Made by a program: the position numbers and the translations under genes
Shown here: positions 47,447-60,564 of the stretch, piece by piece
Position numbering within the stretch: the stretch's first letter is position 1
Layout of the letters: each line of letters begins with the position of its first letter
From: Ampelocalamus luodianensis
Lineage: Eukaryota; Streptophyta; Magnoliopsida; Poales; Poaceae
Reading direction: 5' to 3'
Assembly (NCBI GenBank): GCA_036346255.1
Contig: CM070633.1
Coordinates: 21,762,001-21,826,000, forward strand
Length of the DNA: 64,000 bases
Notes under the pieces: model-generated
What the model saw: only the letters and a program-made list of their open reading frames with translations
Told to the model about the DNA's origin: nothing
The model's database searches: none

Positions 47447-50400
47447 TTCTACACTCCTTAAGCAATTCGACCCGAATTCTATTCAACCTCAACACCCAAA
47501 AAACCCTTGCTAAAAGATTTACTAACATTACTATGTACCTCTGTGAAAAACTTTGGATAAAGCTCGCACATGCGAGACTCCAATTCCCAAGTCGCCTCCC
47601 TCTCGGGCTAATGGGACAAAGGCACCTTGACACAAACCAACGACTTGTGCCTCAGCACTCGCTCTGACCTCTCTAACAATGCATAGGATGCTACTCAAAG
47701 GTCGGCGACTCATGAACTTCAAACGGACCTCTCGGTACTCACTCAAGACCTGGGACAAACAAGACGATGTGTACTTCGCGCATGGACTCACTACGGTCCT
47801 AACGTTTCGCCAACTAGCGAAAACAACCCAATGTACCTTAGGGCAACCCCCCTAGTGGTACCAAACCACACAACATGTGCATAGAACACTGAACTCTTGT
47901 TCCACCTCAATCGAACTTTTCACCCAAAAAGATCACCTCCTTTAACGAGGACACACATGAACTTCGCTTTAAACACACTCTTTTACCGACAAAACCCATC
48001 TGAAGATGAAAGACTCACATCGCAACTATGCGTTACCAGCTCGGTACTGAAGAGTCAAATCCAGAAATAGGAATTTCATCACGAAAACCATTTCCATTTT
48101 CCAATGGCAGTTTGCGAATAAACATCACGAAATCCAAATGAGAAATCACTCGAATGCCCAAATTAAATACTTCTTTTATTCCATCTGAACTGGAAAGAAT
48201 CACACACGCCAACGTAAATGCCGAGCTCAACTTACGAAAGACAATGATCAACAGCACAGAACTCAAATGAGAATCAGGAAAATGATTCACTTCCTGAGGA
48301 AGCATCAAATTATCAATTTCTCTTTTAAGACCAAAATTTCCCTCAAACTATGGAATCCCCAATCATCGCACAACACACTAACTTGTTACTCTTAACTTGG
48401 CGATCTCAACGCCAAACCCAAATCGAAACACCTTGTCTACACCTTTGAATAGGGACTCTAATGATCTCACAAAATATTCTCTAACCGATTTCCTTTACTG
48501 ACATAATTCATTTGACAGAAAGACACTCAGAAAGTATCCCCAAATTAGATCTCTCGCACAATCATATCACCTCAACCCTCTTTAAGAACAAACTACTCAG
48601 AATTCACATCACACACTCTCATGTACTACATCAAAAGTTTTCTATCAATGATCATCGCACTATTCAAAATCCACCCTTATACTTCTTCTTCACATTATCA
48701 TTGGGCGATCAAAGTTCTAGCATAACAATGCAAAACCCAAATTTAACCTCCAAGACTCTTGCAACGAACTTCTCATAAAGGAGATAGGGAAAACCTCTGA
48801 TTAAAATCCCTAAAATTCTCACAGTCCGTACATACTCGCGCACTAACATCAACATGGAAACATCTTCTTGACCCAATTATCTTTATAAAGTTTCTAACTC
48901 TTAAAGAGTTACTTACTAAGTCCAAGTCTTTCCTAGTAATAATCCAACCATCCCGTCTACCTCATTAGTCACTTTAACGATCAGATTGCTTCGCTAATAT
49001 TACTCTCATTACAACACCATCATAATTCATCTGCACAACCATGCAAGGTACTCAATCGTGACACTCTAATACATTGATCAAGATTCCCATCCTTTCAAAA
49101 ATTCTAATGTTCCACCCGAATTGAACAATGGATCTTGGTTCACAAATCTTCATAGGTTCTAATAGTTGCAATAATGCAATTAGTTTAGCCTCAAAGGCAA
49201 ACATTTTGTACAAATAAAATTCCCTCCAAGAATTACACACGAAATTAGTTCATCCTTCACTGCTCCTCGATTAACTTACAATCCAAGATCTCACAACCAC
49301 AATGAATAAACACTTGAAAACCATCGTGAAGCGAATCGGTGGATCCTTCCTCAAAAGAAAAAGCAATGAAGACATTTACTGCTTGAAGTAAACACAGAAC
49401 CCAGGGAAATAGTCACTTAGGCAAAGAACTCGAAAAACATAAGAGAAATTCAACAGTCGAGGGCTTAAGCCCTACTGAAAGCGAATACCAAACCACAAAA
49501 GAGAAAAACATAATGCCCTTTCAAAATTGATAAACCCTTATGGAACAATTGCATAAGGTTCAAGCACACTCAAACAAAATGTAAAATGCGAAACGATTTA
49601 AATCTCAAACACTTATACTTCACTCCTTCCTTTAACAAGGAAAGTTATTCTCTGTGATTACTACATTACTTTGCTAGCTTAAACATGATAGGCTCTTAAA
49701 AACCAAATCCCAGGAACCACTTAAGAACCAATAAAATGCTTTCGACATGTCACTTGCTCGAATCAAACTCAATCACCACAATACTCAAGAGGTCCAAATA
49801 ATCACAACCGCAAAACTCGGAACACTTTTACTAAATCCAAATTACGAAAGACGATCAATTTACTTTACTTCTAAAAGAATCATCACCACACACACAAGTC
49901 ACCATCTCTGAGATAATCTTACTAACATCAAGAATAATACACTCGAACACGAATCTTTGTCATCAACTATTTCATTAGAAAGCCTCCAAAGTTTCACCAC
50001 ATTGTTTCATACTTCCTTTTCATCCCATCTTCAAAAGCAGTGTATACCAAATCCATACTACCCACTACATCAACTTCTTAAGTTTGGAAGGGTCTACCAC
50101 CCAATTGAAAAGTCCTACCCAAAATCTTTCATCAAGGACACATTATCATTCGATATTTTCACAATCATGTGGGCATAAGCCACCTATTATATCATATCAA
50201 TTCAACTTTTAGCGATGCTCAACATCAAACTTCAACACACAATGATTATACTACAACTATTGTTGTTATCAAGCGCTTCATTATGAAATCTAATTGCTAC
50301 CTACTTTCCTTCCCAAATCACATGGATATTAACAAACACATATTCAAGCTGTTCCTCCTCATATTTGAATTTTGGCAAAAATACACTAAAACATCACAAA

Positions 50401-51700
50401 TCGAAATCTTCTATCGATCAAAAGTCTCAACAACACTATAACCCAATTCATCGTGTCATCCTATATAGAAGAACCACATAGAACTCCTCCCATAAATTCT
50501 AGATCCACCGATATTCAATCCATTCAACCGGTTGTACACAATTCCAATAACTAATCATACTAGTGAATATGTAAATCTAGCATTTCCTCTAGTTTCCCTT
50601 TTCACACATTTAAATTAATCCATGGGAACCAAAGAACCCAACGAGTTTAGCAACCTAACGATTTTTAATGACCAGACTAATTCATCAATGTTCCATACTT
50701 CTTGATATCTCTTTTGACTCCACATAGGTGTGGACATACTCTGAGTCACTACTCATATACAGTTCATCAGAAGCGGTAGAAGACAACATCAACTTAATCA
50801 ATTTCACTTTCAAGGTTACTAATTAATATTAATTATGCACCACACCAATGACTCCACTTGATACCCATACCATATCAAGTTATTAGATTACAAACTCGAC
50901 TTAACCATAACAAGGCATCGAAAAGGATTTTAGCAATTTCCAATGAAAAGAGATGCCTTAAACTTCAACACTCGAAATAATCCAAAAGGAACACATAGAG
51001 CCAAAGCTTTCTCATGCTAACAAACTTGCAATGAAACTCTCATTACCCAAACTATCAAGCGAATAAATGAGTCATTCTTTGCCAAAGAGAAAGAAGGAAC
51101 AACCATGGAATTATCCATATTGCCAATTGTGAGGATCACAAGTAGCAAAAGCAACTCAACGATCGGAAAACAATAATTGTTTCAAAGAACCATTAGAGAC
51201 CATTGAAACACAACAACTACCATGAACCACGAACCTAAGAGAAATTCATCATCCACCACAGAACAAAAATTTGCCAAGATTTGAGGTCAAAAGAAACAAC
51301 TTTCTAAAGCGGCTCACGCTCAACTCCGCAACTAGGGTATTCGGGTAACTACTCTATTCGTCTACCACGACGGTGGCATAACGACAAAGTCCAAGGCCAC
51401 AACCACGGCCTCCACTTCCTAACAACCATTATCGACACGCATAAACAATATAATCAAATATGATTATACATGATCATCTCATGACAATCATAGAATAGAT
51501 TCATAGATATGGAATATCATAACATATCATAGATTAACAACAAGAAAGATAAGGCGAGCAATTCAACAATTGCTCAATCCAATGAAACATAACAATAGAT
51601 AATGCGGAAGCAACGTAATTCCAAACCCCACCTACTGTGCACAGTGTGTCAATTTAATATTTTTCTATTAACCACGGACCTAAAGCCGCTCGATACCAAG
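47447..51700 (-). other. C internal region, non-coding, with integrase vestige
   Basis: Long A/C-rich plus strand with no frame above ~100 codons that resembles a protein. Near the 3' end (47560-47620) the words GAGACTCCAATTCCCA and GCCTCCCTCTCGG match the chromodomain-coding stretch of A (38088-38120). At 47835-47880 the minus strand keeps a relic of FGTKGKLSPRYVG. It therefore derives from a chromovirus whose pol has eroded. Confidence 0.7.
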
Positions 51701-53959
51701 CGTAACACCCCAACTCTCAAAGAGCACGAATGCTACTGGAATTATACTATTCTAGCACAAACTACCAATTTTTGGCAGAATCTTCTTTGTTTAAACAGCT
51801 ATCTGAGAGTTCAACAATAAAACATAGCCTTTAACAATATTTCTCATAATCAAGTCTACTCATTCATGCATGATAATCAACTGAACATACCAAGGTAGCA
51901 ACCTCATTATTACAAATAATCAGATACTCAAACCAAAACCATATATGGTGATAACCAAATAGTTTATTTATTTCTAAATTGGTGCTAAGTGGCAAACGCC
52001 TTAAAATTGTGAGGTAGTGAGTGCAACAACTTCTATTCCCTCCCATGCATGTCGTTCCTGCTTCTGGTACCTAAAACACATTAAAGCAAGGGTGAGCCTA
52101 AAGACTCAGCAAGTATCAACAAGGCAATAAACAAGAACACAAACATAGCATCGATGATCGTCAATTAACATCACACTAAACGTAGCCATTTAGCTCATGA
52201 TATGCAACCAATGCAATGCTCCTTTGAACTTTATCTCTTTTCGTATTTTCCCGGTAATGCGGGGTATACAACCGTCATTTGTATACGCTTGCACGTGCCC
52301 TCAGCACAGGGACCAATAACCTATACACCACATGTATAGGGACCTTTGCCCATCATCTTAATGATGGGGACCTCTTGTTCATTAGCCCACATTCCACGAA
52401 TGTGGGACCTCAAGCCCGTCATCTACATGACGGGGACCTCAACGTATGTGCTTGGTCACCACGTGACCAAGGCACTGTATCTCTCAACATGCATATGCAC
52501 CATGATAACATTTTCATATGCGGGAATACAACATATTCTCATTGCACGGAAGCAATAACAACATACGGAAGAACCTTTAACCATAACTAGCGTCATCAAA
52601 ATAAACAGTAACTCATCTCATAAGCAGGCATGCATGGCTATACGATCAAGATACACCACAATCATATCATGCAAGCATACATATATTATAGCCGAATACT
52701 TGCCTCAACGTGCGAGAACGGTGGACGCGACGAGGTGCTGCCCTGGGACCACGCTCCCACCTGAATTTTTAAGATAACCCAATCTAAGACCAACATACTG
52801 AACCAAGAGCATAAGAACAACACACATGAACTTGCTAAACCGCCCAAGTGTTTCCCAACTTCCAATTTCTAGCGATCGATTTGGCGCACACTGTAGACAG
52901 TCAACTTCTAAAATACATAACTTTCTGCTCAAGAATCCAAATAAAATGATCTTAGACTTTATGAAAAGGTAATTAAATTACCTAAGTAAACCTAGTTGGG
53001 GATCCCTTTTGATTCTTCCATTTACTTCCCCTACCAAGCCAATCTACAGAACATCAGAATTCACGTCGGGTTCTCTGGACAGTGCACTAAAACCACCATA
53101 ACTTTTGCTACGAAAGTCCGAATCTTGCGTTCTTTATCTCTCTGAAAAGGTATAGAAATTACCCACATTTTTCGTTATATTGAGATCCTCTGATTTCGTC
53201 TTTAACTAATAGATTAATTCAGATTTCTACAGACTGTCCCAATACTGACAGATCAGCAGGACAGCGATACTAAAAAATTCATAACTTTCTAACCGTTAAT
53301 CGGATTTGGGTGATCTTGGTGGCCACTGAAAGCTAAGAACATTTTCTACATAACTCTAGGAGATCCAAACTCCTAATTCGGCTTCTAAACACATGAAACT
53401 GGCCGCGCAACATTCTGGACAGAACACGATCTATTAAACCGACGCAAATCAATCTACCAAACGACATCAACCGCAACTACTACGCATCAACCAACGAAGA
53501 ACACGCGACGTTACCCTTGTAGAATCGCAGCAAGATGATGAACTCTCCCCGCGAAGTTGATCTCCTCTCCTTTCTTCACTTGATCGGCGGTGGGAGCACC
53601 AGCGCGAGGAGGAGGCACCAATGGAGGGGAGCACCACCATGGAGGAGAGGGTGTGCTACAGTGATGGCGGTGGCACTGTAGCTACAGTGCACCTAGGGTT
53701 TTCCCCTTCCTTTTATTGGTGGCCAACCCCTCATGGGCCTCTTGGGCCAAGGCCCAAGTTGCCAAAAAACTGCAGAAACCCCCCTTTTTTATGTCCAATT
53801 TCTCTTTTGAACGCTTTCTTTCGTAGAATAAATCGGAGTATTACATTAAAATCCCTCTTTCTCCTGTTCAATCGCTTTGCTAAAAGAAATATTCTCCCGA
53901 TTTAATTATTCTCTCCCGATTTAATTATTCTCTCCCGATTTAATTTTTGGGGTATTACA
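51701..53959 (-). repeat. C 5' LTR
   Basis: The first base is C instead of T (CGTAACACCCC). Otherwise colinear with the 3' LTR: CATGCATG 52044-52051, intron-like span 52071-52703, hairpins 52290-52472, palindrome 53673-53690. The CTCTCCCGATTTAATTATT unit is present three times at the end (53890-53945). Confidence 0.85.
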
Positions 53960-55900
53960 TAATAGATTTCGCTGTCGCAACTAGTAGAACCTATTGCGAG
54001 AAGTAGTCCAAGATTTGGTGTTCTTTTTTATCGAACATTACAAATAGCAAGTATGGAAATCTGGATCAGTTTATTGAGTGTCGCAATTGGATACATAGTA
54101 ATATTGTGTAGAAGAATTTTGATGGTGAAATTAATGAGAGTAGCAGTGTAGAAAAATCTATTAGTCGAGTTATTGATGGGATAGCAGGGATTGTTTAGTA
54201 ATTGTCAAGTATGACTTGGTCTCAGTGATTAACCCTGTGGGAGTTAGATTATCTCTAAAGATAGTTTGGTCAAGAACATAATCACTTATTGATGTTAGTG
54301 ACTGAGTATGATTGAATCTTGATCAATCGGTTAAAGTATTGTGATTGGGTATATTGTGGTTGTGTAGCTGAATTTGATGGATATGGGTTAGAGAAGGTCT
54401 AAGGTTGGTGAAATGAATCGCTTTAGGCGGTATCTGATTAGTGAGGAATGATGATATTAATAACTGAGGTTATTGATTGAGCTGTGTGAATTTTAGTAAA
54501 CGAATTTGAGGATTTCCTATCAATCATGCTAGAAATTCATGGTAGGAGACTTGGAGGTTAATTTTGGGGCTTTGCATGTTATGCTAGGACCCTAGAGACC
54601 TCATATTATGTGTAGAGGTGGATGAACAGAAGCAAATTTTGAATAATGTGTGATCTTTGATAGAATACCTTGGCTAAAATAAATGAGTGTAGATGTGGTG
54701 AATTTCACATTGTTTATCCATAACAGATGAAGGTGACGTGATTGCGGAGGAAATCTATTTTGAGGTGTGTTGGGAATTATTTGTCAAAGTAATTCCTTTA
54801 GTAGAGAAGTTGAACAGGGTATGTTATTATGAATCGGAGGAGTATCTCTATCTAGGTGTGGATTTGCATACAGTTTGCGCATAGCTTTGAGTTGGCCAGA
54901 TTACAAGAAACGAATTGGTGTGTTTATGCGATGATTTGGAATCTCATGGTTTAAGAGAAAGTTAAATTCTTAAAGAAAGTTTGAGAAAAAGGTTGTATTC
55001 TCGAATGATGAATTATTCTCTTGGTTTATATTTGAGCTTGACTCTATGACCGATGCCAAATTATAAATGGAGTCGTTTCTTCTTTCTAGTTTGCGTGGTT
55101 CTTTTCGGTTAAGACAAAGAAAGGAAATGGTTGTGTTGGGCATACGAGTGATTTTTGCTTTGGCCTTTGTGGTGTTCATTGGCAAACTGCTTACTTGGAG
55201 AGTGGAAGAATTACATGTTGAATCTTTTGGTTTTTGGATTTAACTCTTTTGGTAAGGAGTTGATAATGCATGTGGCGATGAGAATCTTTTATTTTCAGCT
55301 GAATTCTGTTTTTAAACGAGATTGTTTTAAAACAAGTTCTGTTGTGCGTCTCGGGTTAAAGGAGGTGCTCATTTTCAAAGTGAAGAGATCGAAAGATACA
55401 AAGAACAAGGGTTCTATGTGTTATGCCCAGGTTTTGTGGTTTGGTACCGAAGGGAATGATGGCCCAAGGTACATTGGTTGTTTCTGGAAATCGCGGAGGT
55501 GTTGGAGATAGCGTATCACTAGGACCATTTGGAGTCCTGGCTTGTAGCATGGAATGTTTTGTATGACCTATTGTCGAGGAGTATTGGAGAAACGGAGGTA
55601 AAGTTTCCTTAGAACAGTTGATCCACGGGTAAGACCGTGCCTTCGAGATGTGTCCGTCGAGTGACTCTTGAAGGGTTGGGACAAGTAGTAAGGCGTAACG
55701 CGTCAGTACGTCAAGGTGTTTTTTTTTGTCGCAGCAGACCGAGATAGAGGCCACTTGTGAACTCGAGTCTCGCATGCGCGAGCTATATCTAGACTTGTTC
55801 ACATCAGGTGTGTATTCTTGTTGCAAAGTTCCAATCTTGGATTTATCTCGGGAAGTTTGGCGTTTAGATTCGGGGTCGAATCCTGTTAAGGGGGGTAGAA
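53960..55900 (+). pseudogene. B internal region, right part, with integrase GPY/F vestige and PPT
   Basis: Mostly non-coding. At about 55436-55480 the plus strand reads WFGTEGNDGPRYIGCF, a relic of the gypsy integrase GPY/F motif. Near 55765 GAGTCTCGCATGCGCGAGC corresponds to the chromodomain-coding part of A. It ends with AAGGGGGGTAGAA, the polypurine tract next to the 3' LTR. Confidence 0.75.
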
Positions 55901-58175
55901 TGTAATACCCCGAAAATGTGTTAAGTAATTAGTCGGGAGAGATTAATTATTCGGAAGAGAATTAAATCGATTTGCGGGAAGGACCAACTGGGAAATGTTC
56001 AATTCATCAGTTAGAGAGGAGGGTATCCGCTATTTTAACCCAACTTGGGCCTGGGCTTTGGGCCATAGTGGCCCATGTGTGGCCGGCCAAGGGGGGGGAA
56101 CACTCCTTTTCCTCCCCCTCCCTAACCCTAGCCGCCCCCTCCCTTGCCCCTCCACCCATGCGCCCCTCCCCCTCTCTCCCTTAGGCAGCGCTCCCTCCTC
56201 TCCCTGCGCACCACCCCTGCCCGGGGTCTCCCTGGCTGCTGTACTCCCTCCCCTTGCGTCTCCTCGCTGCGGCAAAGCCCCGTCCGTCTTCCTCGCTTGC
56301 CGACTCGGGAGAGAAGGTGATCGCTGGAGGTGTTTGGCTGTTCGAGGAAGGAGAAGAGGAAGGGAACGAGATAATATTTTGGGGGAGAGCTCGCTGGTGG
56401 GTGCCCTTAGTGCCCGGTAATCGGTTCGTCAAGGGTAACCTCGTTTTCCCCTCGTTTAGATGTTTTAGCGCTTAACTATTCTTTGCCGGCAATTCTGTCG
56501 CCTCAGGGCAGATCGCGTTAGAGGGATGATTTGTTATAGTTTAGTGTGGATTCAATCTCGGGCATCTCCTAGAAAGTTGTAGAGGACGTCAATAGCTTTC
56601 AATGAAGTGCTAGATCATAATTTTTGGACCTTTGTAGCGAAAGTTATGAAATTAATGGTGCGCTGTTCTGCAACTCTGTCAGTTTTTGGACAGGTTTTAG
56701 TAATCTAACCTTTGCGATCATTTAAAGAGAGAATGAGAGGATCTCAGTATAACGAAAGTTGTAGATAATTGTCGTAGCTTTTAGGGAAGTACAAGAACAC
56801 GAAATATGGATAAACGAGCTGAAAGTTATGATAGATTTAGTGTTCTGTCCAAAGAACTCGATCGAAAACGATGTTCTGTTAGAAGGCATATTAGGGGCAG
56901 TTAATGGCCGAATCAGGAAGTCCCACCAACTAGGCTTAGATGGGAATTTGATAACCTTTCAATGAAGTCCAAGATCACCTCATTTGGACCCTGTGCTAAA
57001 AGTTAAGAATTTTACAATATGACTGTTTACAGAAGGGTCAATTCAGCATGTAGGAAAGTGGAGTCGGGGTCACGTTTCAAGCTTTTGCTATCTCGTGCTT
57101 GCTATTATGGTTTATTTGGTATATTGACATTGTCTTAGAAAGCTTTTAAATGTATTCTTAGGTGGGAGACTGGTTCCGGAGGCAGCACCTACTTCGCATC
57201 CACTGTTCTCACGCGGTTGAGGCAAGTACCCTAACAAGTAGAGTAACTATGGATGGGTTGACAAAGTTTGCTAGTAATTGGAAATTTTTAACAGTGATTG
57301 ATTGATAGAGTGATATGTTTGTTAAAGATAATAAATGTGTTTGATACATGCTATTGGTAATATGATGTGTTTGTTAAAGATGATGAATGTTTTGATACAT
57401 GCAATAGATAGTGTGAGATGATGGTTAAAAGTGGTGCCAACTTATGATATGATTGATTGTACTTGATGTACAGTACTAGTGTTGTTCATGCATCTTGCAA
57501 CCATGTTATGGTTATTATGTACAATTGGAGCATACGTAAAGATGCATGATTGAGATCCCCACATTCGTGGAATGTGGGCAATTGAGGAGGGATCCCCATC
57601 GTGTAACGATGGGAAAAGATCCCCACACTTGCGGAGTGTGGGCTTGAGGTCCCCTATACTTGTGGAGTATAGGGCAATTGGTCCCTGTGCTTGCGAGCAC
57701 AGGCATGGGCTCGCAACGACGGTTGCTTGCCCCGCATTACAGGTGTAATGCGCAAAAGAGTGAAAAGTGAAAGGTTGCATTGCATGCCTGCATTCATGCT
57801 CCATGTGTTAAAGTTTTGAGTAATGTGTAGAATTGAAGGTTGATGTTTCAATCATGTTGTAGCGTCTCTTATGTGGTACTTGCTGAGTTCTTGAGCTCAC
57901 CCTTGTTTTCATTGTGTTTTTAGGTACCCGATCCAAGAACGACATGCATGGGGGGGAAGTAGAATGATAGTCACACACACACATCATGAACCAAATAAAG
58001 ATGAATAGGCTTGGACTAAGTTTCTTATTATTAGGCGAGTTGCTCAAAGGTTATTACGTTATGTTTCATGCAATGGATTAAGTGTAATAATGATGAGTAG
58101 TGGAACTTTATACTTCTCTAGTTTTGTTAGTCACCTAATATGATTTGATTATCTCTTGTGGATTAGAGTTGATGG
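55901..58175 (+). repeat. B 3' LTR, main part
   Basis: TGTAATACCCCG onward. Telo-box-like AACCCTAG near 56125, three leader modules, donor GAG|GCAAGTA (57222), hairpin array 57558-57752, acceptor TTTTTAG|GTACC (57923), CATGCATG 57943-57950. Split at GATGG by solo LTR E and completed at 60570-60724. Total about 2.4 kb. Confidence 0.85.
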
Positions 58176-60564
58176 TGTAATACCCGATTATTCGATATCG
58201 AATGCTGTAAGATTAGAGAGGAAATAAGTTAAAATTCAGAATTTTAGGAGAAGTATGGGCCGCCAACCCATATTCGAGAAGAGGAGCCAGCCATAGTGGC
58301 CCAAGGCCCATGAGTGGGCGGCAGCCCATTAGAAGGCAAGGGGAGGAGGACCAAACCCTAGCCCCATTTGCTACAGTAGCCGCCATGCTACAGTAGCCCC
58401 GTGCTACAGTAGCGGCGTGCTACAGTGCCTCGCCACTTGCTGCTCCTCCTCTCCCCGGCGCCATGTTTCCTGCTGCTTGTGGCCGACCGTGGGAAGAAGA
58501 AGAAGAGGAAGGAAGAGAGGATTGAAGGAGAATTTCTTCGTGGGATTTGATCAGCGATCTCGATGGTTCTACAAGGGTAATGATCGATTTCCCTCGCTGT
58601 TTACGTTGTTTCGATCGAATTCGATTAGTTTGATTGGATTGAATTGCTGCCGTTAGAATTTCAGTTCTGTCCTGAATGTTGCGTGGCCTGTTTCGTGATC
58701 TTAGAGGCCGAATTTGGGTTGTCCATCTCCTAGAGTTTTGTAGATATTGATGTTAGCTTTCAGTGGCCGCCAAGAACACTGAATTCTGACTTTCGAGTCA
58801 AAAGTTATGATAGATTTACTATCTGCTGTCCAGAATCCTGACGAGAATTAGCAGTCTCTGTATAGGTTGATTTATGGCCTAGTTAGAGGGTGATTCAGAG
58901 GTCTTGCCCATAACAAATTTTGAAGGTGATATCACTAGCTTTCAGGATTGATAAAGAACACTTCATTTGGAGTTATAGATCAAAAGTTATGCACTTTTCT
59001 TTGTGACTGTCCAGATTGTATGTCAGTCTGTCCAGTTTGTATGTCAGTTTCTATCTTTAATTTTGACCCGTGTGCCACTTTTTGTTAAAGACAATATATG
59101 AATGTCATGCCAACTAGGTTATTGTAGATAATTTCATAACCTTTTCAGATTGTTAAAGAACGTCCAATTTGAAGTTGTACAACAAAAGTTATGGATATTT
59201 TAATTTAGCCGATATTTCTGTCTATTAATTCAGTCAACAGATTTGAGCCGTGGGCCAAATTTTATTAGAAGCAAAATCTGAACTTTTGCCCAACCAGAGT
59301 ATTGTAGTTATGTCAGTTAAGAATCCATGGAAATTGGTCTCACCTCATTCCGAGTTCCAGACCAATAGGTATGTCAATTACCGTGCTGCTGTCCAGAATT
59401 AAGTTATGTCAGAAATTGTTGATTTCATTTTAAGTTTTGTATTAATGACTAGAGTCATCGTGAAGCGATGTTTAGCATCGATTAGTAGTGTTGGGTATAT
59501 TATGTCCTTATTGAAATTATTTTACTTGTTTAGGAGGTGAAGCCTCGGGTTTAGGAGTATCACCTTTGCCGACTAACGCGTCAGCATCGTGGAAGGCAAG
59601 TACATTGCCACCCTTAAAGATTGTGATTGATGAATGTTTATATGGTCATCTTTGTGATTTGGTATGATACGAGAGAAGATGGATTGTCTATGTTCTTTCA
59701 TATGTGTTGAATCCATGTTTTGTTATCATGTCTTTCAATATTCGTATTTCATTCTATGCATTCATTATGCATGTTTCATCCAAAGTGGATTGCAAGTCCC
59801 ACCATTCCAATGTGGGAGTGTTGGACATTGTCATGTCCCGTCCACGGAGTGGATTTGAAAGACCCATTAATTCCGAATGGGCATGTAAGACCCATTAACT
59901 CCAAGATGGGCAATGTTGGACACCGTATGAAACGTTCTTCATACGGAAGTGGATCCCGCATTTTTGTTAAGATGCGGGCTTGAGTGAACACCGACGGTGT
60001 TTCATCGCTATACCGGTATATGCATGTGTGCAGTCCATTCCTTTGATTTTGAGCATTCATATCATGTTTTCATTTGTAATCGTTGTGATGTGATCGAACC
60101 CGATGATGAGTTTGTCTTATTCATATTGAATGATTATCTTATTGATAAGCGCATTTGCTGAGTCATGGACTCACACTTGCGTTGTTTGTTTTTAGGTAAC
60201 CCTCGATGTTGGCTCTTGGGAGGAGTAGACACGCACTACTTGTTCACAACATCAAATTCATGTTCAAGTCTAAATTTTAGTTCCATATTTCATTCGTTAA
60301 CGATGAACTGTAATAATTAAATTATAATTGGAGAAGGAAGGATACCTTCTCCACCTGGATGTTGATTTATTACTGCGTGTGAACCTTCTTTATTGATGTT
60401 CAGTATTAAATAACTTAGAAGGTGAAGGAAGGATACCTTCACCATGTCCTGTCTATCTTAATGCTGTCTTTAGTTGATATACTTGTTTCAAGTTCTTCCG
60501 CATTATGGATGTATGTTAGATGTTTTAGGTGACATCTTGGCTTCCGGATAGCCAGGGTGTTACA
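58176..60564 (+). mobile_element. Solo LTR E
   Basis: 2389 bp, TGTAATACCCG to CAGGGTGTTACA, flanked by GATGG (58171-58175 and 60565-60569). It has the architecture of the other LTRs with largely different sequence: four GCTACAGT words near 58370-58426, modules at about 58800, 58981 and 59196, donor AAG|GCAAGTA (59596), hairpins 59797-60020, acceptor TTTTTAG|GTAAC (60195). The clean target duplication with a single LTR indicates LTR-LTR recombination after insertion. Confidence 0.9.

Larger units (their letters stand above)
45190..53959 (-). mobile_element. Non-autonomous gypsy element C, complete and relatively young
   Basis: 8770 bp flanked by TAATA (45185-45189 and 53960-53964). LTRs 45190-47446 and 51701-53959 are almost the same sequence, so C is the most recent complete insertion here. 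PPT (plus TTCTACACTCCTTAA) at 47447, PBS (plus GCTCGATACCA) at 51688-51698. The 4.25-kb internal region has no gag or pol frame, only a vestige near 47835-47880. It must have been moved by another element's proteins. Confidence 0.9.

Noticed and set aside
57541..57760. CRISPR-like array of regularly spaced repeats
   Set aside because: Units are self-complementary hairpins with differing sequences, not identical repeats with unique spacers, and the context is a plant LTR.
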